64,000 nt of DNA from Chloracidobacterium sp. UBA3360 (GTDB lineage Bacteria > Acidobacteriota > Blastocatellia > Pyrinomonadales > Pyrinomonadaceae). Both the position numbers and the translations under genes were made by a program. The notes under the pieces are model-generated. The model saw only the letters and a program-made list of their open reading frames with translations, searched no databases and had not been told where the DNA came from. The DNA is taken from assembly GCA_002360555.1 (NCBI GenBank), contig DEQS01000105.1:151341-215340 (forward strand). Reading direction: 5' to 3'. Below are positions 1-8,305 of the stretch, piece by piece (the first letter of the stretch is position 1; each line of letters begins with the position of its first letter).

Positions 1-628
1 AGAACGCGATCTGGCCAAGCTGCTCGGCGTTAGCCGTCCGACACTGCGAGCCGGTATCCGTTCGCTCTCGACCGTTGGTATTTTGCAATCTAAACAAGGT
101 GCGGGCACGTTCGTTGTCGAAAAGGACGAATCGCCGACGCTAGACAGTAATCCGCTGCGGATGCTCTCGGCTCTGCACGGATTTACGTCGGATGAAATGT
201 TTGAGGCTCGCTTGGCACTAGAGATGAGCATCGCGGGACTTGCGGCCGAACGAGCGACTAGCGAACAGATGACACTGATGGCCGAGGAGATCACCGGTAT
301 GTATGCGTCGCTCAACGAGCCGGAGCAATACCTCGTTCACGACATGCAGTTTCACCAGACGATCGCATCGGCGTCAAATAACCGCATCCTCACGTCGCTA
401 ATGAATATGATTGCGACCATCCTCTACGACAGCCGCAGCAAGACCGTAAAACGTGCAACCGATCTCAAGCAGTCCGCCGAACAGCATCATAATATCTACC
501 GTGCGATGCGCGAGCACGACCCGGAAGGCGCGCGTAGGGCGATGCACGATCATTTGATCGAAACACAAAAAGCTCAGCGGCTTGAAGAAAAAATGACTGC
601 AGCTTTGAACGGTGATGCTTCAGAGTAG
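1..628 (+). CDS. GntR-family (FadR/FCD subfamily) transcriptional regulator, 5' end missing
   Basis: The reading frame is open from the first bases of the window (codons from base 2), so the start lies upstream. The first ~35 residues are the recognition part of a winged helix (ERDLAKLLGVSRPTLRAGI) followed by the GntR wing (QSKQGAGTFV). The rest is an all-helical FCD ligand domain with the usual metal ligands (HDMQFHQT, HHNIYRAM, MHDHL). FCD regulators sense carboxylic acids and sugar acids; ExuR and UxuR respond to uronates. The gene overlaps or abuts a GH43 gene and lies next to a uronate island, so it is the best candidate for binding the perfect operator at 5738-5754. Function inferred from family and context; family assignment is firm. 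Confidence 0.9.
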   Translation, partial: ERDLAKLLGVSRPTLRAGIRSLSTVGILQSKQGAGTFVVEKDESPTLDSNPLRMLSALHGFTSDEMFEARLALEMSIAGLAAERATSEQMTLMAEEITGMYASLNEPEQYLVHDMQFHQTIASASNNRILTSLMNMIATILYDSRSKTVKRATDLKQSAEQHHNIYRAMREHDPEGARRAMHDHLIETQKAQRLEEKMTAALNGDASE

Positions 629-635
629 GCGGCTG

Positions 636-2252
636 ATGCCGGTTCGAATAGCGATACTACTTTTCCTGCTTAACATCGGAGTGTGGGCTCAGACCAAGCC
701 CTTTGTTTCCAACGTTTGGGTCGCCGATAATGGCGACGGCACGTACAAAAACCCGATCATTTTTGCCGATTATTCCGACCCTGACGTAGTGCGCGTCGGC
801 GAAGACTTTTTCATGACGGCATCGAGCTTTAACGCTGCCCCGGGACTGCCGATACTCCATTCCAAAGACCTCGTAAATTGGCGGATCATAAATCACGTTT
901 TCCGCGAACAATACCCGACGGACGTTTTTGCAAAGCCTCAGCAAGGCGGCGGTGTTTGGGCTCCGTCGATACGGTTTCACGCGGGCGAATATTACATCTA
1001 CTACGGCGATCCTGATTTTGGTATCTATATGACCAAAACCAAAGACCCGGCGGGCGAATGGTCAAAACCGCTGCTTGTCCGCCAGGCCAAAGGCTGGATC
1101 GATCCTTGCCCGCTGTGGGACGACGGCGGCAACGCATATCTCGTCCACGCTTTTGCTGGCAGCCGTGCAGGGATCAAGAGCATCCTCGTAATAAATAAAA
1201 TGAGTGCTGATGGCACGCGATTGCTCGATGACGGCGTGATGGTCTTTGACGGCCACGAAACTGACTCGACTGTTGAGGGGCCAAAATTTTATAAGAGCGG
1301 CGGTTATTACTACATCTTCGCCCCGGCAGGCGGAGTGCCCACCGGCTGGCAGCTTGCCCTAAGATCAAAAAGTATCTACGGGCCGTATGAGAAAAAGGCC
1401 GTTCTCGCTCAGGGCAAAACTGCCATCAACGGCCCGCATCAAGGTGCTCTTATCGATACACCGACCGGCGAATGGTGGTTTGTCCATTTCCAAGATCGCG
1501 GGGCATATGGCCGCATCGTCCATCTACAACCCGCGGTATGGAAAAACGGCTTTCCCGTTATAGGTTCCGACCCGGACGGTGACGGCACCGGCGAACCGGT
1601 TTTGAAATTTAAGAAACCAAATGTCGGAAAGACATATCCGATCCAAACGCCGCAAGACAGTAATGAATTTAATGCCGCAATCATCGGACCGCAATGGCAA
1701 TGGCACGGCAATCCGCAAACCGAGTGGGCGTTTCCCTTTCCCGAAAAAGGCATTCTTCGCATGAACTCGGTACAACTCCCCGACGGCTACAAAAATCTCT
1801 GGGATCTGCCAAATCTACTGTTGCAAAAATTTCCGGCCGAAGAATTTACTGTGACGGCAAAGGTGCGTTTGAACATGCGTTTTGAGCGAGAGAGATTTGG
1901 TCTGGTTGTCATGGGGCTTGATTATTCATATTTGGGAGTCACGAATAAGCAAAACAAGCTTTATATCTCGCGATCGACAGCAAAAGATGCCGACAAAGGG
2001 ACTGCCGAAATCGAAACTGACGTGCTGCCGTTGTCGACTAGCGAGCTCTATTTGCGCTTATGGGTGAAAAAGGGAGGCGAGTGTACGTTTAGCGTGAGTG
2101 ACGATCTCAAGTCATTCGTCGTAATTGGCCCCTCATTCACCGCCCGTGAAGGGAGATGGATAGGAGCAAAGGTCGGGCTCTTTTACACCCGACCCGGCAA
2201 ATTTAACGACGCCGGCACCGCCGACGTCGATTGGTTTAGATTTGAGAAATAA
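636..2252 (+). CDS. Secreted glycoside hydrolase family 43 (beta-xylosidase/arabinofuranosidase-like)
   Basis: About 538 residues. An N-terminal signal peptide (MPVRIAILLFLLNIGVWAQ) precedes a five-bladed GH43 catalytic domain. The three acidic residues of the family are visible: the base in DYSDPDVVRVG, the pKa modulator in WIDPCPLWDDGG and the acid in TVEGPKFY. A C-terminal beta-sandwich (about residues 340-535) resembles the GH43 concanavalin-like domain. Starts at 612 (GTG) or 615 (ATG) are possible, but they overlap the regulator and push charged residues ahead of the signal peptide, so 636 is preferred. Likely removes xylose or arabinose side groups from pectin or hemicellulose, feeding the nearby uronate pathway. 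The exact substrate cannot be read from sequence. Confidence 0.88.
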   Translation: MPVRIAILLFLLNIGVWAQTKPFVSNVWVADNGDGTYKNPIIFADYSDPDVVRVGEDFFMTASSFNAAPGLPILHSKDLVNWRIINHVFREQYPTDVFAKPQQGGGVWAPSIRFHAGEYYIYYGDPDFGIYMTKTKDPAGEWSKPLLVRQAKGWIDPCPLWDDGGNAYLVHAFAGSRAGIKSILVINKMSADGTRLLDDGVMVFDGHETDSTVEGPKFYKSGGYYYIFAPAGGVPTGWQLALRSKSIYGPYEKKAVLAQGKTAINGPHQGALIDTPTGEWWFVHFQDRGAYGRIVHLQPAVWKNGFPVIGSDPDGDGTGEPVLKFKKPNVGKTYPIQTPQDSNEFNAAIIGPQWQWHGNPQTEWAFPFPEKGILRMNSVQLPDGYKNLWDLPNLLLQKFPAEEFTVTAKVRLNMRFERERFGLVVMGLDYSYLGVTNKQNKLYISRSTAKDADKGTAEIETDVLPLSTSELYLRLWVKKGGECTFSVSDDLKSFVVIGPSFTAREGRWIGAKVGLFYTRPGKFNDAGTADVDWFRFEK

Positions 2253-2253
2253 C

Positions 2254-3660
2254 TTAGTCGTAATTGATATTCGCCGGCTCGAGTTTTGGTGCGAGCAGGT
2301 GAATTACGAGCAGAGCGATCAGATACGCTGACGCCGCGATGATAAAGATCGGGACGTAACTGCCCGTCCGGTCGAGTATGTATCCGACCAGCGGCGAGAT
2401 TATCATACCGCCGACCGCACCCATCATACCGCCGATTCCCACGACCGAACCGACCGCCTGTTTTGGAAACATATCCGATGAGATCGTAAATATATTAGCC
2501 GACCAGCCTTGGTGTGCCGCTGCCGCGATGCCGATCAGGATGACCGCGACCCAGAGATTTGTCGTGATCGATGCAAAAACGATCGGTACGACCGCCAATG
2601 CGCAAATGAGCATCGCAGTCTTACGGCTGCGGTTAATAGACCAACCGCGTTTGATCATAGTTGACGAGAGATAGCCGCCGCCGACGCTGCCGACATCCGC
2701 GATGATGTAAATGATCGCGAGCGGTATGCCGAAAGTTTTGAGGTCTAGGCCGTGTTTCTTTTGTAGAAAATCGGGCAGCCAAAACAGATAGACCCACCAG
2801 ATCGGGTCGGTCAGCATCTTGCCCAATGCAAACGCCCATGTCTGCCGATGCGGAAACAACCGTTTCCATGGAACACGGACCGCTGGTTCGACCGGATCGC
2901 TCTGGATATATTCGAGTTCTGCTGGGGAAAGGCTCTTGTGTTCCTCGGGCCGTTTGTAGATCACGAGCCAAAAGCCGAGCCAGAGAAAGCCGATAATGCC
3001 GGTGAAAATAAATGCTTCGTACCAGCCCCAAGCAAGCACGATCATCGGCACGAGCAGGGGTGTCGCAAGTGCACCGACGTTGGTTCCGGCGTTAAAGATA
3101 CCGGTCGCGAGCGCACGTTCTTTCTTAGGGAACCACTCTGCAACGGTCTTGATCGATGCCGGGAAATTGCCCGCCTCGCCGAGGCCGAGCAAAAATCGGA
3201 CGACCATAAAGCCGATCACCGACGCCGACAAGGTGAATGTCCACGGTGCCGCACCAAACATCGAGCTGATGCCGTTAAAGCCGGCAACAACGCCCTGCAC
3301 GATCGGAGCAACAACAGGTGAGGCATAAATGCCGATATCCGGAGCCCATGCGTGAGCAATAGCCGCGATGCTCCAAACGACGATCGCGATGGCAAAGCCG
3401 ATCTTTGTCCCGATGCGGTCCATCAGCTTACCAACGAAAAGCAATCCGATCGCGTACGCCGTCTGGAACGCGAAAACGATCCAGCTATAATCGAGTTCGG
3501 TCCAGCCAAACTCGCCCGCAAGCGTCGGTTTCAAAATGCCGATGACCTGACGGTCGATGTAATTTACCGTCGCCGCAAAAAATAGCAGCGTGCAGATCAT
3601 CCAGCGAAATTTGCCTATCTTGGTGCCGGCCGAATATGCGACCGATGATTCATCACTCAT
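2254..3660 (-). CDS. MFS transporter, anion:cation symporter family (hexuronate transporter ExuT-like)
   Basis: 468 residues with about twelve membrane segments and the ACS-family look (NYIDRQVIGILKPTLAGEFGW near the start, RFLLGLGEAGNFPASIKTVAEWFP before segment 5). Such proteins import hexuronates or aldonates with protons. The open frame extends 18 codons upstream, but the ATG at 3660 has a good ribosome site (AGGAG about nine bases before it) and gives the standard N-terminus, so it is chosen. It is third in a minus-strand set after the SDR and M24-like genes. Its stop is one base from the end of the GH43 gene, a tail-to-tail arrangement with no room for a terminator. Substrate (galacturonate, glucuronate or an unsaturated uronate) is inferred from context. 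Confidence 0.87.
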   Translation of the reverse strand: MSDESSVAYSAGTKIGKFRWMICTLLFFAATVNYIDRQVIGILKPTLAGEFGWTELDYSWIVFAFQTAYAIGLLFVGKLMDRIGTKIGFAIAIVVWSIAAIAHAWAPDIGIYASPVVAPIVQGVVAGFNGISSMFGAAPWTFTLSASVIGFMVVRFLLGLGEAGNFPASIKTVAEWFPKKERALATGIFNAGTNVGALATPLLVPMIVLAWGWYEAFIFTGIIGFLWLGFWLVIYKRPEEHKSLSPAELEYIQSDPVEPAVRVPWKRLFPHRQTWAFALGKMLTDPIWWVYLFWLPDFLQKKHGLDLKTFGIPLAIIYIIADVGSVGGGYLSSTMIKRGWSINRSRKTAMLICALAVVPIVFASITTNLWVAVILIGIAAAAHQGWSANIFTISSDMFPKQAVGSVVGIGGMMGAVGGMIISPLVGYILDRTGSYVPIFIIAASAYLIALLVIHLLAPKLEPANINYD

Positions 3661-3673
3661 TGAGTATTGGCTC

Positions 3674-4765
3674 CTATAACAATATAACTCCGGGAGAGTG
3701 GTATTCCGTGCCATCGATCACCGTCGTGATCACCGGGACATTTTTTGTGGCGGTCATCACTTCGATCCCGCCGCCGGTTATGATGCTAGTTTCTTCGACC
3801 TTTGTGCCCGTTATCGACGGGTTCCAGGCAAAGGCCTGATCTTCCTGAACGACCTCACCGCTTGTTGGATGTGCCACCCAGTCGCGTGTCCGATATCCGG
3901 CAGCTCCTCCTTGGTGATGGCGATTGATCTCGTCGGCAAACCCTTTGATCGCATAGGCATCTGCGGCAACTTTATAAAGCCCTGCTCCCGTCACACCGGG
4001 TCGGGTCGCGTGCATCAAACAAGCGTTAACATAAGCTGCGGCCTCGGTCTTAATTTTCAATTCGTCGGGCACCTCGCCGATGCAAACCATCCGGCTCAGG
4101 CTCGCGATCAGGCCGCCGCGTTTTGCGCAGGTTACGAGCAAGAGCGTTTTTTTCCAACGGTTTGCCGTCGGCACCGGATGTCGATACTGCGAAATCCGCT
4201 CATCAGCGGCGATCAACGTCACGACTGACGGCATGCCGCCACGAGCGAGTTCGTGTCGCACTTTTTCCGCGATCTCGATCTCCGATTCGCCGTCCGTTAT
4301 ATTGTCAATGACCCTTCCGGCCGCTGCCCCGGCGTCTTTGCCGAGCAATCTGTAACGTCCGATCTCGTCCGGCGTCAGACTATAACGGCATTGTGCCACT
4401 TTGCCGTCGATCTGATAGTCGGTCGCTATCTCGCCGTCCGAGATCAGACTCTTAGCCTTGTCAATTACAAAGCCCGCCGTTGCTTTTTCGTCCTGCCAAC
4501 TATACTCGACGGGCTCAAAATCCGCGGCCAAAACTTCCTCAGCCAGCATCCGCGGCATCTCTATATTGCTCGCGAGAATGTACCTCTTTCCGTCCGCCTT
4601 GACCAGCAACGATGCCGCTCCGTTTACACGGCTAAGGTCGATGCCGTTTGTCGCTCCGCCGGTCAGCCACGCAAAATTATGCTGTGCGTTGAGCAAAACG
4701 CCGCTGAGCTTTTCACGCTCAAGCATTTGCTGTAGCCTTTCGGTTTTCTCCGCAACCTCGGTCAC
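3674..4765 (-). CDS. M24 (pita-bread fold) protein, predicted non-metallopeptidase
   Basis: 363 residues: a creatinase-type N-terminal domain (about 1-130) and a C-terminal M24 pita-bread domain (about 140-363). Active M24 peptidases use two Asp, one His and two Glu as metal ligands. Here the strand that should hold both Asp reads LLLVTCAKRGGLIASLSRM with neither. The first Glu position reads FAWNPSI (Asn), while a His (HHQGG) and the last Glu (VEETS) remain. This suggests a metal-independent enzyme, like creatinase itself, or a binding protein. Starts with GTG, which overlaps the TAG stop of the SDR gene by one base, so translation is probably coupled. Role in uronate use unknown; annotation as Xaa-Pro peptidase would be unsafe. 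Confidence 0.8.
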   Translation of the reverse strand: MTEVAEKTERLQQMLEREKLSGVLLNAQHNFAWLTGGATNGIDLSRVNGAASLLVKADGKRYILASNIEMPRMLAEEVLAADFEPVEYSWQDEKATAGFVIDKAKSLISDGEIATDYQIDGKVAQCRYSLTPDEIGRYRLLGKDAGAAAGRVIDNITDGESEIEIAEKVRHELARGGMPSVVTLIAADERISQYRHPVPTANRWKKTLLLVTCAKRGGLIASLSRMVCIGEVPDELKIKTEAAAYVNACLMHATRPGVTGAGLYKVAADAYAIKGFADEINRHHQGGAAGYRTRDWVAHPTSGEVVQEDQAFAWNPSITGTKVEETSIITGGGIEVMTATKNVPVITTVIDGTEYHSPGVILL

Positions 4766-5541
4766 TACTGATTTACACCGCTTGCCAAAAATCCGCCGTC
4801 AACGACTAAGACCTCGCCGGTCACAAAGCTCGCCGCATCCGACGCGAGAAAAATTGCGGCTCCCGCAAGTTCGGTTACATCGCCAAATCGTCCCATCGGT
4901 GTCCGCGTAAGGAATTCTTGCCCGCGTGGCGTTTCATCGAGCAGCTTTTCGTTTAGCGCCGTGCGGAAAACGCCGGGTGCGATCGCGTTGACGTTGACAC
5001 CGCGCTTTGCCCATTCGATCGCAAGCGATTTTGTCAGGCTGGCAACGGCCGCTTTGCTCGCAGCATAAGCGGCAACCTCAAAGAGCGATACAAATGTGGA
5101 AAGCGAAGCTATATTAATGATACGGCCATAGCCGTTTTCGATCATATGGCGGCCAAAAACCTGACACGCACGCAGCGTGCCTGTCAGATTAGTTTCGAGA
5201 ATCGCGTTCCAAGTTTCGTCATCGAGATCGAGCGTCGGCTCGCGTTTTGTGCGTCCGGCGGAGTTGACGAGAATATCTACCTTGCCGAATGCCGTGACGC
5301 ATTCCCCAAGCAGGTTCTCAAGTGAGCCGCGGTCGGACACGTCCGACGCAACGCGGATGGTGCGACGGCCTTTGGCCTCGATCTCAGTAGCAGCGACATC
5401 GACCTGTCCGATGCTGCGTGAGGTACAGACGACATCAGCACCGGCTTCAGCCATCCCGTGGGCAATGGCGCGGCCAATGCCGGAGGTTCCGCCGACAACA
5501 ACCGCGACGCGGCCAGTAAGATCTAATTTAGAAAAGCTCAT
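4765..5541 (-). CDS. SDR-family oxidoreductase (KduD / gluconate 5-dehydrogenase-like)
   Basis: 258 residues, classical short-chain dehydrogenase. Nucleotide motif GGTSGIG near residue 17, NSAG motif, catalytic YAASK, and a C-terminal SDAASFVTGEVLVVDGG end. It belongs to the group holding 2-dehydro-3-deoxygluconate dehydrogenases and gluconate 5-dehydrogenases. A second, probable KduD is at 10376, so this copy may act on another uronate intermediate, for example as a tagaturonate or altronate oxidoreductase; no uxaB gene is visible here. First gene of the minus-strand operon with the M24-like and transporter genes, transcribed away from the shared regulatory region at 5542-5779. Confidence 0.85.
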   Translation of the reverse strand: MSFSKLDLTGRVAVVVGGTSGIGRAIAHGMAEAGADVVCTSRSIGQVDVAATEIEAKGRRTIRVASDVSDRGSLENLLGECVTAFGKVDILVNSAGRTKREPTLDLDDETWNAILETNLTGTLRACQVFGRHMIENGYGRIINIASLSTFVSLFEVAAYAASKAAVASLTKSLAIEWAKRGVNVNAIAPGVFRTALNEKLLDETPRGQEFLTRTPMGRFGDVTELAGAAIFLASDAASFVTGEVLVVDGGFLASGVNQ

Positions 5542-5572
5542 ACTATCAACTTAAAAGGTAGAATAATAAAAT

Positions 5573-5596
5573 TGGTAATGCGTAAAGGTATTACCA
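5573..5596. promoter_or_regulatory. Inverted repeat upstream of the SDR-transporter operon (candidate operator)
   Basis: TGGTAAT and ATTACCA form perfect 7-base arms separated by ten bases. The half-site resembles that of the perfect operator at 5738-5754 (GGT/ACC core). It lies about 30-55 bases upstream of the SDR start on the minus strand, where a repressor site is expected. Assignment to the GntR regulator is inference. Confidence 0.45.
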
Positions 5597-5729
5597 CTTT
5601 ACAGTCTTTGGCACACGCGACAATATGCCGGCCAGGCTCGTCGATGTCGGAAAAAGCTCATCATTACCTATATTTATGCAAAAATAATTAACGACGGCAC
5701 CCCGATCTCATAATTTACAAGGATTATAC

Positions 5730-5759
5730 TTGATTTTAATTGGTATAACCAATTACAAT
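5730..5759 (+). promoter_or_regulatory. Promoter with embedded FadR/UxuR-type operator
   Basis: A TTGATT (-35 like, 5730-5735) and a TACAAT (-10 like, 5754-5759) are separated by 18 bases. The spacer is filled by a perfect inverted repeat, AATTGGT-ATA-ACCAATT (5738-5754). The core TTGGT-N3-ACCAA fits the TnGTnnnACnA pattern of FadR-subfamily GntR proteins and is close to the E. coli ExuR/UxuR sites. The downstream start codon is at 5780. Binding here would block RNA polymerase, consistent with induction of the uronate operon by a pathway intermediate. Confidence 0.7.
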
Positions 5760-5779
5760 GTAAACGCAACAGAAATAAA

Positions 5780-6706
5780 GTGCAAACTTCAGCTGAAAAG
5801 ATAATAGTTCGCCGCGTCGCGGGAAACAACATTTGGTTGGGGTTTTCTCGTCCCGCGACCGCTCTGCGTGCCGTAGCCGGCGAGTTTATGTATAACGTCC
5901 TCGAGTCCGAAGACGCGGTTGGCCGCGCGATGCTCGATGAGTTGACCGCATACGCCGACGAAAAATCCGGCGATATTACGATGGTATTGCTGGGCGGACG
6001 CGGCGCTCAGGCGATGTATCGTTTGATAAATGCTCTTGCTGAAGCCAATGAGATCGACGATCTGCTCGGTCGGCTGCACGTCTTTACGCAGGATGCTCTT
6101 GCACCGATGGGGATGGCGAACGGACTGAGTTTTGTCCGTGATTTTGAGCGGCTGCTGGGCGACGAGTTTTTTGCCAAGGTCAAAAGCTTTACGCCGATGC
6201 TGACCGAAACGGACGACATTGAGGGAGCACTGACCGGCTATCTCGAAAAGCTCGATTCCCTCGGCGGTATCGACCTGTTCTTTTTGGGACTAGGGCCCGA
6301 GGCCGAGGCCGCATCGCATCTGTGCTATATTAAGCCCGGTTGCGGAGCCGGATTTGACGATTTTGCCGGCATTATCCCGATCAGTCAGAGCATACTCGAA
6401 CATCACATCACAAAATTTAAGGTCGGCGGCAGCAGCGTTTCAGAAGCGGATGAAACAGAATGCAGAAATGCGACATACATCCTGACGCTCGGGCCCGCGG
6501 CGATTCTCGGAGCCAAGCGGATCGTCCAATCGATCGTCGATGCATCGACCGCACCGGCAAAGCGTGAGAGCTTTAAGCGGATGATCGAGACCGAACTTTC
6601 GCCCGACCCGGCCGAGCTCGCCCGGCAGACTGACGAGAATCCCGGACTGCTTATCAGGCTACACCCTGACGTTCGATCGTATGTTTTGCCTGATCTGATC
6701 GCGTGA
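5780..6706 (+). CDS. Divergent NagB/6-phosphogluconolactonase-superfamily protein
   Basis: 308 residues starting with GTG. The fold is that of glucosamine-6-phosphate deaminase/6-phosphogluconolactonase: a glycine-rich phosphate loop (LLGGRGAQAMYRLI), a segment like the family FTLDEY region (HVFTQDALAPMG) and a segment like GxGxDGHIAF (FLGLGPEAEAASHLCY). The last differs from the consensus: the DGH triad is absent and a His appears four residues later. It is therefore not a standard NagB. It is the first gene of the uronate operon and overlaps uxaA by four bases (GTGA), so it is translated with it. It may isomerise or open the ring of a sugar-acid intermediate; that is inference. Fold moderately sure, reaction unknown. 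Confidence 0.72.
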   Translation: MQTSAEKIIVRRVAGNNIWLGFSRPATALRAVAGEFMYNVLESEDAVGRAMLDELTAYADEKSGDITMVLLGGRGAQAMYRLINALAEANEIDDLLGRLHVFTQDALAPMGMANGLSFVRDFERLLGDEFFAKVKSFTPMLTETDDIEGALTGYLEKLDSLGGIDLFFLGLGPEAEAASHLCYIKPGCGAGFDDFAGIIPISQSILEHHITKFKVGGSSVSEADETECRNATYILTLGPAAILGAKRIVQSIVDASTAPAKRESFKRMIETELSPDPAELARQTDENPGLLIRLHPDVRSYVLPDLIA

Positions 6707-8286
6707 CAATTATGTTGGATATCCTTACAGAAAAAGCCGTCGCCATCAGCGACTATGCGATCATCGTCAACCCGGACGATAACGTCGCTGTCGTTAAAAA
6801 TGAGACGCGCGACGGGCTGCGAGTCACGCTCGTCTCGGGCGAAACGGTCACCATCGCGAAAGCTGTGCCGCCAGGACACCGTTTTGCGATACGTGAAATA
6901 CCCGCGGGCGAATTCGTTCGTCAATACGGCCAGCCGATCGGTACGAGCCTCGGGATCGAAAAAGGCGAGTGGGTCACGCATGAAAATATGAGCGACGACG
7001 TGCCTGTCGTCCGCGACCTGCCCGATAACCTGCATACACCTGCACCGGATTATTTTGACGCGAGCGAGATCAAGACCTTTATGGGCTTTCGTCGTCCCGA
7101 CGGACGTGTGGGAACGCGAAACTTTGTCCTGATCGTACCGACATCAATGTGTGCGAGCCATGAGGCGACGCAGATCTCGATGATGGCCGAATTTATGCAC
7201 TACAGCCGCGAAAAATTTCCCAATGTTGATGGCGTTGTCGCCATTCCGCACAACAAAGGCTGCGGTTGCCAGGACGGTTCAAATCTCGACGTGATGATGC
7301 GCACCCTGGCAAATTACGCCGATCACCCGAATGTTGGCGGCGTCATACTGATCGACCTCGGCTGCGAAAAAACAAACCTGACTTTTGTTGAAAAATATCT
7401 GACCAATCGTGACAAACCAATACAAAAGCCTGTCTTTAAGATCGGCATACAGGATGTCGGCGGCACGCAATCGGCGATCGAGATCGGCCTCAAAGAAGTC
7501 GAAAAGATGCTGCCGGTGGTAAACGAAAGCGTCCGTGAAGAGTTTCCCGTAAGCGAACTGGTACTTGGGGTTAAGTGCGGGTCGTCCGACGGTTTTTCGG
7601 GCATCTCAGCAAATCCGGCTCTAGGCTACTGCTCCGATCTGCTCGTAAAAAGCGGTGGCACTGTCTTGTTGACCGAGGTGCCGGAGTTTTGCGGAGCAGA
7701 ACATATCCTCGCCAATCGTGCAAAAGACTCTGCAACCGGCCGTAAGATCTACGCTCTCGTTGATTGGTACAAAGAATATGCGTCAAAATTTGGCGGCGTA
7801 CTGGGACAAAACCCAAGCACCGGCAACAAGGCCGGCGGCTTGCTCAACATAACGATCAAATCTCTCGGTGCGATCGTCAAGGCCGGAACAACGAGAATTG
7901 AGGACACGATCGAATACGCCGAAACGCCGACTTCACGTGGCATCAATCTGATGCAAGGCCCCGGCTACGATCAGGAATCGACGCCCGGACTCGTTGCCGC
8001 AGGTGCGACCGTTGTTGTCTTTACGACCGGCAACGGCACGACCATCGGCAACGCGATCGCTCCGGTCATCAAGCTCGCGTCAAACAATCGGGTCTTTGAA
8101 AAGATGTCGCAGGATCTGGATATTTCGGCGGGCGATGTGATCGAGGGCACCGAGAGCATTGAACAGGCTGGCACCAGGCTTTTTGAACATGTACGCCAAA
8201 CGGCGAGCGGCGACATTCAGGCAAAGGCCGAGATACTAAAACATCGCGAATTTCAGTTTTGGGCAGAGCAGACCGTATCGTTATAA
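6703..8286 (+). CDS. uxaA: Altronate dehydratase (UxaA family)
   Basis: 527 residues. An N-terminal SAF domain (about 1-100, with VPPGHRFAIREIPAG) is followed by the large C-terminal domain with the family signature FMGFRRPDGRVGTRNFVLI and the Cys-rich NKGCGCQDG. The family removes water from D-altronate (UxaA) or D-galactarate (GarD) to give 2-dehydro-3-deoxy sugar acids. The presence of KdgK and Eda downstream favours altronate to KDG. GTG at 6703 overlaps the previous gene; an ATG at 6712 is an alternative. Neither uronate isomerase (UxaC) nor tagaturonate reductase (UxaB) is in the window, so altronate supply must come from elsewhere or from the unassigned genes of the island. Confidence 0.9.
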   Translation: MTIMLDILTEKAVAISDYAIIVNPDDNVAVVKNETRDGLRVTLVSGETVTIAKAVPPGHRFAIREIPAGEFVRQYGQPIGTSLGIEKGEWVTHENMSDDVPVVRDLPDNLHTPAPDYFDASEIKTFMGFRRPDGRVGTRNFVLIVPTSMCASHEATQISMMAEFMHYSREKFPNVDGVVAIPHNKGCGCQDGSNLDVMMRTLANYADHPNVGGVILIDLGCEKTNLTFVEKYLTNRDKPIQKPVFKIGIQDVGGTQSAIEIGLKEVEKMLPVVNESVREEFPVSELVLGVKCGSSDGFSGISANPALGYCSDLLVKSGGTVLLTEVPEFCGAEHILANRAKDSATGRKIYALVDWYKEYASKFGGVLGQNPSTGNKAGGLLNITIKSLGAIVKAGTTRIEDTIEYAETPTSRGINLMQGPGYDQESTPGLVAAGATVVVFTTGNGTTIGNAIAPVIKLASNNRVFEKMSQDLDISAGDVIEGTESIEQAGTRLFEHVRQTASGDIQAKAEILKHREFQFWAEQTVSL

Positions 8287-8301
8287 TAAGTTATTATAAC
8301 G
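8279..8301. promoter_or_regulatory. 23-bp palindrome before the ROK gene (candidate operator)
   Basis: CGTTATAATAA, one G, then TTATTATAACG: 11-base arms with no mismatch. It overlaps the uxaA stop codon and ends four bases before the ROK start at 8306. AT-rich palindromes of this size are typical of NagC/Mlc/XylR-type ROK operators, so autoregulation is likely. With an overlap this close to the start it could also affect translation as an mRNA hairpin. Confidence 0.6.
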
Positions 8302-8305
8302 AGAG

